Shown piece after piece: positions 21,855 to 28,069 of a stretch of DNA of 28,069 nt (position 1 is the first letter of the stretch; each line of letters starts with the position of its first letter). The notes below the pieces were generated by a model, which saw only the letters and a program-made list of their open reading frames with translations, was not told the origin of the DNA and did no database searches. Location of the stretch: positions 1 through 28,069 of the forward strand of contig DATCLN010000148.1 in the NCBI GenBank assembly GCA_036563895.1, in the 5' to 3' direction. This DNA is from ZCTH02-B3 sp036563895 (GTDB lineage: Bacteria > Bacillota > Bacilli > Paenibacillales > Paenibacillaceae). A program made the position numbers and the translations under genes.

Positions 21855-22925
21855 TCATCCGCGGCTTTCCCGCTTCGGCCATAGCGTAAGGAACAGAACG
21901 GCGGGCAGCACAAACTGGAACAGGTATTCCGCGAGCGGCATGGTCAGGTTCATGTTGATCATGTCCACCGCGTTTTCAAAAAACCAGAACGAACAGGCGA
22001 AAATGAGCAGCGCCGCCGGAAACACCATGCGCTGTCCGGGAAGCCCGGGCATAAGCCGCTTGCATCCCAGGCAGATCAGGTAGAGGCTGTACCCGATCTT
22101 GCAGATGATCGCCGTCGCCCACACGGCCAGCACCGGCAGCTCGAAGCGGTCGAGGAAGTCAGTGATGCGGATCTGCCGCACCATTTCGTAAAGGGGAAAG
22201 GTCATGGCGGACATGACCGGAACGCTTAACGTGAGCACCGAAAGCATGGAGATGACGAGAAGCCCGGAAGTGGCCAGTCCGAGAGCCAAAACCCCGTCCC
22301 GAAAGCGAAAGACGCCTTCGGAAACGAGAAAAGCGATGCCGATGATGTCCCCCATATACGCTGTCATCACCCACACGCCATGCAGCACGCCCACCGGATC
22401 GATTTCGAACAGCGGCATGAGGTAGGAAACGTCCATATCCTTGAACAGCGCGATGAAAACCAGCGGGATGATCAGAAACAAGACCGTCCCGTAGATTTCT
22501 GACGATCTGGCGAGCACCCCGATTCCCGCGGGACGCACCAGCGACACCGCCGCCAGAATGTTGATCGCCGCGATGACCCCGACCGGCGTGCGCTTCAGCA
22601 GGGCGATGTTGAAAAAATCGCCGGTCAGCCGCACGTCCCGCGCCGCGATCCACAGGAAATACAGAATGTAGAGGAAGATCAGCACCCTTCCCGTGAACGG
22701 ACTCCGTTCCACCAGCGCCTGGAACAGGTCCCGCCCGGGGAAACGCGCCGAAACGCGGGACAGCATCCAGAGCGGAACCAGCAGCGCCAAAAAGGCGATG
22801 ACGTATACCAGCCACAGATGCTGCCTGGCGAAGGCCGCCATCTGGGCCTGCACGCTCATCGTGGCGTCGGTGAGGGAAAACAGGGCGCCGATCAGCACCA
22901 GTTGCCTTCTCGTAAGCTTTGTCAC
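21855..22925 (-). CDS. gerB: Germinant receptor subunit B (GerB/GerAB family permease)
   Basis: This 356-residue, ten-helix membrane protein of the amino acid/polyamine/organocation superfamily is the germinant-sensing subunit in GerA-type receptors in the inner spore membrane. It begins with the family pattern TRRQLVLIGALFSLTDATM; later stretches include SPFTGRVLIFLYILYFLW and SEGVFRFRD. I chose GTG 22925, with AGAGG about 10 bases upstream and 4 bases after the stop of the small upstream gene. TTG 22943 is possible but overlaps that gene and lies before the ribosome site. It is the last gene of the operon gerA-gerC-small protein-gerB. The germinant cannot be told from the sequence. Confidence 0.93.
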   Translation of the reverse strand: MTKLTRRQLVLIGALFSLTDATMSVQAQMAAFARQHLWLVYVIAFLALLVPLWMLSRVSARFPGRDLFQALVERSPFTGRVLIFLYILYFLWIAARDVRLTGDFFNIALLKRTPVGVIAAINILAAVSLVRPAGIGVLARSSEIYGTVLFLIIPLVFIALFKDMDVSYLMPLFEIDPVGVLHGVWVMTAYMGDIIGIAFLVSEGVFRFRDGVLALGLATSGLLVISMLSVLTLSVPVMSAMTFPLYEMVRQIRITDFLDRFELPVLAVWATAIICKIGYSLYLICLGCKRLMPGLPGQRMVFPAALLIFACSFWFFENAVDMINMNLTMPLAEYLFQFVLPAVLFLTLWPKRESRG

Positions 22926-22929
22926 GACC

Positions 22930-23169
22930 TTAATCCTCTCCAAGGATATTGTGGTCTCCGAAAGGCAGCCACACGTCCAGCAATCGGTGAAGCTCGCTCA
23001 CGGGATGAAACGCTGCGTGCGCCTTCACGTGGTAGGCCCAGATGGCAAAAGCGACGGCGTACACGGCGCAGGCGAACCAGAAATGGCTTCGCTTCCGCCA
23101 GCGCCTCCAGTCCGCCGCCAGACCTGCGGCAATCGCCAGGAGGAACAGCGCCAGATCCCGCGCGATCAT
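22930..23169 (-). CDS. Small two-helix membrane protein within the germinant receptor operon (GerD-subunit type)
   Basis: This 79-residue protein has a first hydrophobic helix (IARDLALFLLAIAAGLAAD, about 2-20), a basic turn (WRRWRKRSHFW), a second helix (ACAVYAVAFAIWAYHV, about 34-49) and a short tail. Start ATG 23169 overlaps the gerC stop as ATGA and has GGAGGAGG 7 bases upstream. The longer open frame is gerC shadow. Small two-helix proteins, called D subunits, occur in some GerA-type operons of Bacillus (for example with GerU and GerK) and tune receptor function. Here it sits between gerC and gerB, with 4-base spacings on both sides, so its amount should match the receptor. Assignment is from size, topology and position. 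Confidence 0.8.
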   Translation of the reverse strand: MIARDLALFLLAIAAGLAADWRRWRKRSHFWFACAVYAVAFAIWAYHVKAHAAFHPVSELHRLLDVWLPFGDHNILGED

Positions 23170-24356
23170 CTCAGTTCCTCCTCCCTTCTGCCAAAGGGCG
23201 CCCGGTTGTAGCCGAAGTTTTCCACGTCCAGCATCGTCACCACTTCCACTTCCGCCCGGGCAAATTCTTCCCGCCAGTTTTGCTTCAGCCGGTGCCACTC
23301 CTGCGGCCTTCGAAAGTGGATGGCCCGGCCGAAGCCAAGGGCGTCCGACTTTTGTTCCTGCAGCCAGCGGACCGCCTTCTCGATGCGGTCCCTGACCGTA
23401 TCGTTCACCACCTGTTCAACCTTTTGGATGCCTTCCGGACGATGCATGAAAAAATTGGAGTGGTTTTCCACCACCACGCCGTATCCGTCAGCGACAATGC
23501 GCATCCGGATCCGATCCCCTCCGAAATCGGGCACAAGCCTGGTCGCATAGTGGTGAAGAACGACATTGAGGAACCCTTCCCCCTCCGGCGCCGACACAAG
23601 GAGCATGGCGTCCTTGCTTTCCCCCGCGGCGAGCAGCAGCCCATCCCTCAGCTCCCCTTCGACGATGCCCACCAGACGGTCGCTTCTGAACACCGCCAGC
23701 TTGTCCAGGCGGATGGCCTGTTGCGGATTGTCCCCGTCCAGGGGAGACATCTCGGCGATGGACACGCAGGGAAGCATCGGATCCCATCCGAGGTCGTACA
23801 GCATGATGGCCAGGTCCTTCAGGGACGGCGGATTGCGCTGGGACATGATGGTTTCTTCCCGGATGACTTCCGCCGGAACCTGTTCCAGGGACGATTCGGT
23901 GTTGAGCACCCTGTCGGCCCTCCCCTCCGCCACCAGCATCAGGGTGGTCAGCCGGTTGTCCGGATCGCGGGCCATCGTGTCCAGCAGCCTCCGGATCCCG
24001 TCCCGCGCCACCTCTTCCCCGAAGATGAACACCCGCCGGTGGGACACGTCGACGAGGCGCGACATCATCTGCTGTTCCTTGTAACCGGCGAACTTGGGCG
24101 TTTCGGCAACGTCGCTCACCATCAGCCAGTTTTTGCGGCCCGTGGTGCCGCCGCCGCCCCCCTTGGTGCCGCTCATCTGGCCGGGAAGGGCGATCTGCAG
24201 CGTGGCGCGGTACTTGTCCCCTTCCTTGTCGATCGCCGTGCCGAGGACGATGGCGATGTCGTTGATCTCGTGCCGGTCCCAGCATCCCGACAGCAGCGGA
24301 AAAAGCACCATCCATATGGCGGAGGCGGCGGCAAATCGTCTGTTCACTCCGGTCAC
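23166..24356 (-). CDS. gerC: Germinant receptor subunit C (GerC-type lipoprotein)
   Basis: This 396-residue lipoprotein of the GerA-type receptor has an N-terminal signal with lipobox LLSGC (Cys25), followed by WDRHEINDIAIVLGTAID, the classic start of mature GerAC proteins. Later stretches VSHRRVFIFGEEVARDGI and SKDAMLLVSAPE fit the family. A glycine-rich insert (SGTKGGGGGTTG) follows the first strand. The start is GTG 24356, which overlaps the gerA stop as GTGA; GTG 24347 is also possible. The open frame continues far upstream to 26114, but that part is only the shadow of gerA. Length is close to the usual 370-400. The protein is anchored on the outer face of the inner spore membrane. Confidence 0.93.
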   Translation of the reverse strand: MTGVNRRFAAASAIWMVLFPLLSGCWDRHEINDIAIVLGTAIDKEGDKYRATLQIALPGQMSGTKGGGGGTTGRKNWLMVSDVAETPKFAGYKEQQMMSRLVDVSHRRVFIFGEEVARDGIRRLLDTMARDPDNRLTTLMLVAEGRADRVLNTESSLEQVPAEVIREETIMSQRNPPSLKDLAIMLYDLGWDPMLPCVSIAEMSPLDGDNPQQAIRLDKLAVFRSDRLVGIVEGELRDGLLLAAGESKDAMLLVSAPEGEGFLNVVLHHYATRLVPDFGGDRIRMRIVADGYGVVVENHSNFFMHRPEGIQKVEQVVNDTVRDRIEKAVRWLQEQKSDALGFGRAIHFRRPQEWHRLKQNWREEFARAEVEVVTMLDVENFGYNRAPFGRREEELR

Positions 24357-26011
24357 CAGCTTTCGTGAATCCCCTGCTTGGCGTTTTTGTCCGTGCGTTT
24401 GATGTGGCTTTGTACATAGGTTCCCGGCATGTAGTTCATGCGGGACCAGGGCGTGCGGATGAAGATGTCCTGCTGGTCCTTGCCGCGGAACGGCGCGACG
24501 CCGGTCAGGTACGGCACGCCGAAGGAATTCAGGTTGCACATGTGCGCCACCAGCATGATGGTCGCGATGACCAGCCCGTACAGGCCGAAGGCGGCCCCGG
24601 CAAAGATCATGACGAACCGCAGGATGCGGATGGTGATGGCCAGGCTGAAACGCGGGATGGTGAACGACGCGATGCCGGTGAGGGAAACGATGATGACGAC
24701 GGGCGCCGACACGATTCCCGCTTCCACTGCCGCCTGGCCGACCACCAGGGCGCCGAGGATGCTGACCGCCTGGCCGACCGTCTTGGGCAGCCGGATGCCG
24801 GCCTCCCGCAGCGCTTCGAAGGACACTTCCATGATCAGCATCTCCACCAGGGCCGGAAAAGGAATGGCCTCCCGCGCGGCAGCCACGCTGAGCAGCAGCG
24901 TGGTCGGCAGCATGTCCGGGTGGAAGGTGATGACCGCCACGTACAGCGCCGGCAGATACAGCGCGATCAGCGCGAAGCCGAAGCGGAGCCAGCGGATCAG
25001 GTTGGAAATGTAGAAGCGCTCGTAGTAGTCCTCGCTCGCCTGCAGCAGCTGCCAGACGGTGATCGGGCCGATCATCACGAAGGGCGTCCCGTCCACCAGA
25101 ATGGCGAACCGCCCTTCCAGGAGCTGGCCGGCCGCGGTGTCGGGGCGTTCCGTGTACTGCAGCTGGGGAAAAGGCGAATTCGGATGGTCTTCGATGAGTT
25201 CCTCGATATAGCCGCTTTCCAGCACGCTGTTGATTTCGATGGCCTCGATCCGCCGCTTGGCCTCCTGGACAACGCGGCGGTCGGCGATGCCGTCGATGTA
25301 GGCCAGCACGATGTCCGTGCGGGTGTATTTGCCCTTGACGAAGCGGACCATTTTCAGGTCGGGGGACTTGATCTTGAAGCGAAGCAGCGCCGTGTTCACC
25401 CGCAAATTTTCCGTGAAGCCTTCCCGCGGTCCGCGGATGACCACTTCCGAATTGGGTTCCTGAACGGCGCGGCGCGTCCCGCCCTTGATGTTGAACGCAG
25501 TGCCTTCGGCGTATCCGTCCACAAGCAGCAGAACGTTGGAAGACAAGACGGCTTCCACCGCCTGTTCCACGCTGCCGATCCGCCGCAACTGGGACAGCGA
25601 CACGCCTTGGGATGCGGCGGCTTCCCCGCCTTTCTCCGCCAGGCCGGAATCCGCCAGAAACAGCAGCGGCATCAGCATGTGCAGATGGGTTTCGGCCGAG
25701 TCGACGATGCCCTCGGTATACACCAGGAGGGCGTCCCTGCCGTCCTTGATCCGGAAGCGGCGAAACACGATGTCCGAACAGTCCTGCAAAATATGGCCCA
25801 GGCGTTCCTCGTTGGCCGCCAGGGACGGCTGCAGCGGTTCGCCTCCGTACGCGTAACCGTTCCCGTTTCCGCCGCCGCTTCCGCCGCCTCCTCCGATGCC
25901 TTTTCCGGCGGAGCCGCCGTCCTTGCCGCCGGCCCCTCCCCCACCGTTCCCGCCATGGGGGTCGTCCATGGACATGCGGCGACGGCGCCATTTCCGTTTC
26001 CAGTCCCTCAT
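24353..26011 (-). CDS. gerA: Germinant receptor subunit A (GerA-type) with glycine-rich N-terminus
   Basis: This 552-residue first subunit of the receptor forms the oligomeric channel-like core. The soluble N-terminal part (about 60-300) contains the family stretch VLLLVDGYAEGTAFNIKGG and PREGFTENLRVNTALLRFKI. Membrane helices follow from about 320, with SNLIRWLRFGFALIALYLPALYV and the conserved FPALVEMLIMEVSFEALREAG. An unusual feature is an N-terminal linker of about 40 residues that is nearly all Gly, Ser and Asn (about 17-56) after a basic start (RDWKRKWRRRR). Start ATG 26011 has AGGAGG 9 bases upstream; the longer frame overlaps the promoter region. No clear sigma-G promoter is seen in the 90 bases after the terminator of the neighbouring gene. 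Confidence 0.93.
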   Translation of the reverse strand: MRDWKRKWRRRRMSMDDPHGGNGGGGAGGKDGGSAGKGIGGGGGSGGGNGNGYAYGGEPLQPSLAANEERLGHILQDCSDIVFRRFRIKDGRDALLVYTEGIVDSAETHLHMLMPLLFLADSGLAEKGGEAAASQGVSLSQLRRIGSVEQAVEAVLSSNVLLLVDGYAEGTAFNIKGGTRRAVQEPNSEVVIRGPREGFTENLRVNTALLRFKIKSPDLKMVRFVKGKYTRTDIVLAYIDGIADRRVVQEAKRRIEAIEINSVLESGYIEELIEDHPNSPFPQLQYTERPDTAAGQLLEGRFAILVDGTPFVMIGPITVWQLLQASEDYYERFYISNLIRWLRFGFALIALYLPALYVAVITFHPDMLPTTLLLSVAAAREAIPFPALVEMLIMEVSFEALREAGIRLPKTVGQAVSILGALVVGQAAVEAGIVSAPVVIIVSLTGIASFTIPRFSLAITIRILRFVMIFAGAAFGLYGLVIATIMLVAHMCNLNSFGVPYLTGVAPFRGKDQQDIFIRTPWSRMNYMPGTYVQSHIKRTDKNAKQGIHESW

Positions 26012-26100
26012 GCGCAGCGTCCTCCTGACCGAATTTTGCCGAAAGCGGGCAATAGGCCCGGCGTGCGGTTTCATTTTCCCCGTTTTTTCGCCAAAAATGC

Positions 26101-26132
26101 AAAAAACGCCGCATCCGTCTCCGGATGCGGCG
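26101..26132 (-). terminator. Rho-independent terminator of the dioxygenase gene
   Basis: On the minus strand CGCCGCATCCG (26132-26122) pairs perfectly with CGGATGCGGCG (26117-26107), loop of 4, followed by six T (26106-26101). It lies 34 bases after the dioxygenase stop and separates that unit from gerA. Confidence 0.9.
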
Positions 26133-26165
26133 CCTTGAGGTCCGTCAGCTCCCCGTGTTGCCGAT

Positions 26166-26927
26166 TCAAAATTCGAAACTCAGATAGCTCAGCGTCCCGT
26201 AATCGTATTGCCGGAAGATCACCCTCGGCTCGCCGTTGCCGCTGCCAAGGGCCAGAAACAGCGGCACGAAATGCTCCGGACGGGGCACCGCCAGGCGCGC
26301 GTGGGGCGCGAGGGCTTCGTATTGGAACAAGGTTTCCAGATCGCCCTTCGTGATCTTGCCGATCAGCCATTCGTCAAACTCCACGGCCCACCGTTCCGGC
26401 TCCTTCTGCCCCCACCGGATCGCGAAAAGATTGTGCACAGTCGCGCCGCTGCCGAGCACGAGCACGTTTTCCCGCCCGAGTTCCCGCAGCGCCTGTCCGA
26501 TGCGGTACTGCTCCGCCGGCGGCAGGAACGGGTTCACTGACGCCTGCACCACCGGGATGTCCGCTTCGGGGAAAATGCGGCACAGCAGCGTCCACGTTCC
26601 GTGGTCCAGCCCCCGCGATTCGTCGAGCCGGACCGGGATGTTCGCCGCCCGCAGCAGCTCTTCCGCCCGCTTCGCGACGCGGGTCGATCCCTTCGCCGGA
26701 TAGACGACGCGGTACAGCTCGTCGGGAAAGCCGCCGAAATCGTAGATCATGCCGTATACGTCATCCGTACAGGTGATCGTCGTCACGTTCCGTTCCCAGT
26801 GCGCCGTGAAAACCAGCACCGCCTCGGGCCGGCATTTTCGGCCCCATTCGCCGAGGAAACGGGTGTAATCGCTGTCTTCCAGGGCGATCATCGGCGAGCC
26901 GTGGGCAAAAAAAGCGGAAGGTACGAT
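26166..26927 (-). CDS. DODA-type extradiol aromatic ring-opening dioxygenase (LigB fold), apparent ATC start
   Basis: The protein is 253 residues if read from ATC 26927. Metal and active-site residues of the family are visible: His9 in FFAHGSPM, His43 in FTAHWE, His109 in LDHGTW, His165 in GATVHNL and His219 in PEHFVP. The enzyme class opens catechol-type rings. The first ATG in frame (26889-26891) would remove His9, a conserved metal ligand. Upstream of it up to the in-frame TAA there is no ATG, GTG or TTG; the only start-like codon is ATC, placed exactly 8 bases after AGGAGG, giving (M)VPSAFFAHGSPM, a normal family N-terminus. It follows the fumarylacetoacetase-family gene by 41 bases. A start codon mutation with low expression is the alternative. 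Confidence 0.82.
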   Translation of the reverse strand: MVPSAFFAHGSPMIALEDSDYTRFLGEWGRKCRPEAVLVFTAHWERNVTTITCTDDVYGMIYDFGGFPDELYRVVYPAKGSTRVAKRAEELLRAANIPVRLDESRGLDHGTWTLLCRIFPEADIPVVQASVNPFLPPAEQYRIGQALRELGRENVLVLGSGATVHNLFAIRWGQKEPERWAVEFDEWLIGKITKGDLETLFQYEALAPHARLAVPRPEHFVPLFLALGSGNGEPRVIFRQYDYGTLSYLSFEF

Positions 26928-26968
26928 CGGAACTCCCTCCTGACACTTTTTTTAAGGTAAGTATACGA

Positions 26969-27868
26969 TCATTCCGGAGACGCCAGGCGGTTGGTCAGCG
27001 CGCCGAGTTTTTCCACCTCGACGGTGATGACATCTCCGGGCTTCAGCCAGACCCGCTTTTCCTCCGGATACCCGAGGATAACGCCCTGCGGCGTGCCGGT
27101 CAGGATGATGTCGCCGGGCATCAGGGTCATATGGCGGGATATGTAGCTCACCAGTTCGTCACAGGGGAAGATCATGTCCGACGTGTTCGAATGCTGGCGC
27201 ACCTCGCCGTTGACCAGGCATGTGAGCTCCAGATTGCCGGGATCGCCCACTTCGTCCGCCGTCACCAGGTAGGGCCCGATGGGACAGAAGCCGTCGCAAG
27301 TCTTCCCCAGGAGCCACTGGGACGTGCGCCCCTGCAGATCCCGCGCCGACAGGTCGTTGGCCGCGCAGTATCCGAACACGTACTCCAACGCCTTGTCCTT
27401 CGGCACATCCTTCGCTTTCCGCCCGATGACGACGGCCAGCTCCACCTCGTAGTCCACCATCGACGACGCCTTCGGCATCGGCACGTCCTGGCGGTGTCCG
27501 GCCAGCGCGTTGCTGAATTTGCTGAACAGGACCGGATAATCCGGGATCGGCATCCCGGTTTCTTCCGCGTGCTTGCGGTAGTTCAGGCCGACGCAGATGA
27601 TTTTGCCGGGACTCGGCACGCACGGGGCAAAGACGAGGCTTTCCTCTTCCCGCAAAAAGGCGGCTCCTCCCGGTCCGGACAGCACCCGGTCGACGTACGC
27701 CGCCAGCGCCCGCACCGCTTCGCTTCCGCCTTCGATGGCCTCGTGCATCCTCCCCGGCACGCCGTCCGCCGGATGCGACGCCAGGGCGCCCGTCACGTCG
27801 AAGACTCCGCCGTCCGTTTTCACGCCCAGTTTTTCCCGTCCGTTGTCGATAAAAGCGACCAGTTTCAT
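26969..27868 (-). CDS. Fumarylacetoacetate hydrolase family protein
   Basis: This 299-residue cytoplasmic enzyme has the FAH fold and cleaves or decarboxylates beta-diketone-like or 2-hydroxydienoate products of aromatic ring cleavage. The catalytic region starts with IICVGLNYRKHAEE (90-103), and the metal ligands Glu141 and Glu143 (in VDYEVELAVVIG) and Asp172 (in AANDLSARDLQ) are present. GDIILTGTPQGV follows near the end. Start ATG 27868 has GGAGAGG upstream. The next gene, a ring-opening dioxygenase, begins 41 bases downstream, and together they fit a short aromatic catabolic unit. The exact substrate, for instance 2-hydroxyhepta-2,4-diene-1,7-dioate, is not decided by sequence. Confidence 0.92.
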   Translation of the reverse strand: MKLVAFIDNGREKLGVKTDGGVFDVTGALASHPADGVPGRMHEAIEGGSEAVRALAAYVDRVLSGPGGAAFLREEESLVFAPCVPSPGKIICVGLNYRKHAEETGMPIPDYPVLFSKFSNALAGHRQDVPMPKASSMVDYEVELAVVIGRKAKDVPKDKALEYVFGYCAANDLSARDLQGRTSQWLLGKTCDGFCPIGPYLVTADEVGDPGNLELTCLVNGEVRQHSNTSDMIFPCDELVSYISRHMTLMPGDIILTGTPQGVILGYPEEKRVWLKPGDVITVEVEKLGALTNRLASPE

Positions 27869-27919
27869 GAAAAGAATCCCCTCTCCTGCCGCGATGGTTT
27901 TTCAAGCGCATTCATCCCT

Positions 27920-27949
27920 ATCCTACCACCCGGCCTTTCCCGAATTCAA
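27920..27949 (-). promoter_or_regulatory. Possible promoter of the FAH-dioxygenase unit
   Basis: On the minus strand TTGAAT (27949-27944) and TAGGAT (27925-27920) are 18 bases apart. The match is moderate. The site lies between the group II intron end and the first gene, so the unit may still have its own promoter despite the insertion upstream. Confidence 0.35.
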
Positions 27950-27986
27950 TCGCGGGCCGGCTTCCGCGGCTTTCCCGCGCCGAAAA

Positions 27987-28069
27987 ATCGAGTAGAAGGG
28001 GGCGGCTAGCCCCCGTCCTCTCACACCACCTGGCATGCGGGTCCGCACCAGGCGGTTCCGAAGAGTTAA
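27987..28069 (-). mobile_element. 3' end of a group II intron (domains V and VI), probably class C, cut by the window edge
   Basis: Read on the minus strand, positions 28056-28025 fold as domain V: ACCGCCTG pairs with CAGGTGGT, GTGCG with CGCAT, loop GACC, and a 2-base bulge (GC) in the 3' strand, the exact shape of a group II domain V. Next comes a GGGGG/CCCCC stem (28014-27998) as domain VI, then CTACTCGAT. Its A seven bases from the end is the likely branch point and AT the intron terminus. The 3' exon starts with TTTT, as seen for class C introns, which insert after terminators. The maturase gene and the 5' part lie to the right of the window. Confidence 0.8.

Noticed and set aside
23166..26114. 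982-codon minus-strand frame that could suggest a GerA-GerC fusion
   Set aside because: Its first part is gerA read in the wrong frame, rich in Arg/Gly; only the last 396 codons are GerC. gerA is intact in its own frame and overlaps gerC by 4 bases.
1..28069. CRISPR arrays, tRNA or rRNA genes, IS elements with transposase
   Set aside because: I looked for regular repeats with spacers, cloverleaf-like stretches and transposase motifs on both strands and found none; the only mobile element sign is the group II intron end at the right edge.

Overview
The window looks like a chromosomal segment of a GC-rich, endospore-forming Firmicute (class Bacilli; a thermophilic or Paenibacillaceae/Thermoactinomycetaceae-like lineage is my guess). 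The evidence is a complete gerA-type germinant receptor operon, spoVAC and spoVAD with a YetF-like gene, a DUF1657 gene, strong GGAGG ribosome binding sites with many TTG/GTG starts, sigma-A and sigma-G type promoters, and Fur/PerR-type boxes of the Bacillus pattern. The species cannot be named from the sequence alone.

Layout, left to right. (1) 1-1800: the 3' end of a NitT/TauT-type substrate-binding protein, a terminator and a convergent MFS transporter. (2) 1.8-9.2 kb: two paralogous 389-residue iron-dependent alcohol dehydrogenases, each followed by its own NAD(P)-dependent reductase (an epimerase-like SDR after the first, an aldo/keto reductase after the second). Between them lie a remnant of a GH88/GH105-like glycosidase, a LysM protein and an arsenite efflux permease. 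(3) 9.2-13.7 kb, minus strand: a coiled-coil membrane protein, a phosphodiester glycosidase and a divergent SDR form one likely operon; a nitronate monooxygenase and a DMT exporter, overlapping by GTGA, form another. (4) 13.9-16.6 kb: an apparent iron module. A 67-residue membrane protein sits behind a consensus sigma-A promoter and a perfect 7-1-7 Fur box, convergent with a P1B-4 metal-efflux ATPase whose -10 overlaps a PerR-like box. (5) 16.6-18.2 kb: bifunctional NAD(P)HX epimerase/dehydratase.

(6) 18.3-21.2 kb: a divergent sporulation locus. yetF-spoVAC-spoVAD runs on the minus strand and a DUF1657 gene on the plus strand. Both sides have sigma-G/F-like promoters with exactly 18-base spacers. 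The YetF-like protein ends in a domain that is visibly a copy of the DUF1657 protein encoded across the divergent gap. The content resembles the mobile spoVA-2 (spoVA2mob) cluster linked to spore heat resistance, but spoVAEb and the YhcN/YlaJ lipoprotein gene are absent here. (7) 21.2-26.0 kb: a metallophosphoesterase, then the germinant receptor operon in the order gerA-gerC-small two-TM protein-gerB, with 4-base overlaps or gaps throughout. (8) 26.1-28.07 kb: a fumarylacetoacetase-family enzyme and a DODA-type extradiol dioxygenase, which together suggest catabolism of an aromatic compound. The dioxygenase appears to start at an ATC codon. The right edge is the 3' end (domains V and VI) of a group II intron, probably class C, running on the minus strand.

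The most interesting points are the Fur-controlled orphan membrane protein beside the iron-efflux-type ATPase, and the divergent SpoVA/YetF/DUF1657 locus with its domain fusion and paired forespore promoters. The apparent ATC start and the intron end are next. All distances and motif matches were read by eye; no database search was possible.
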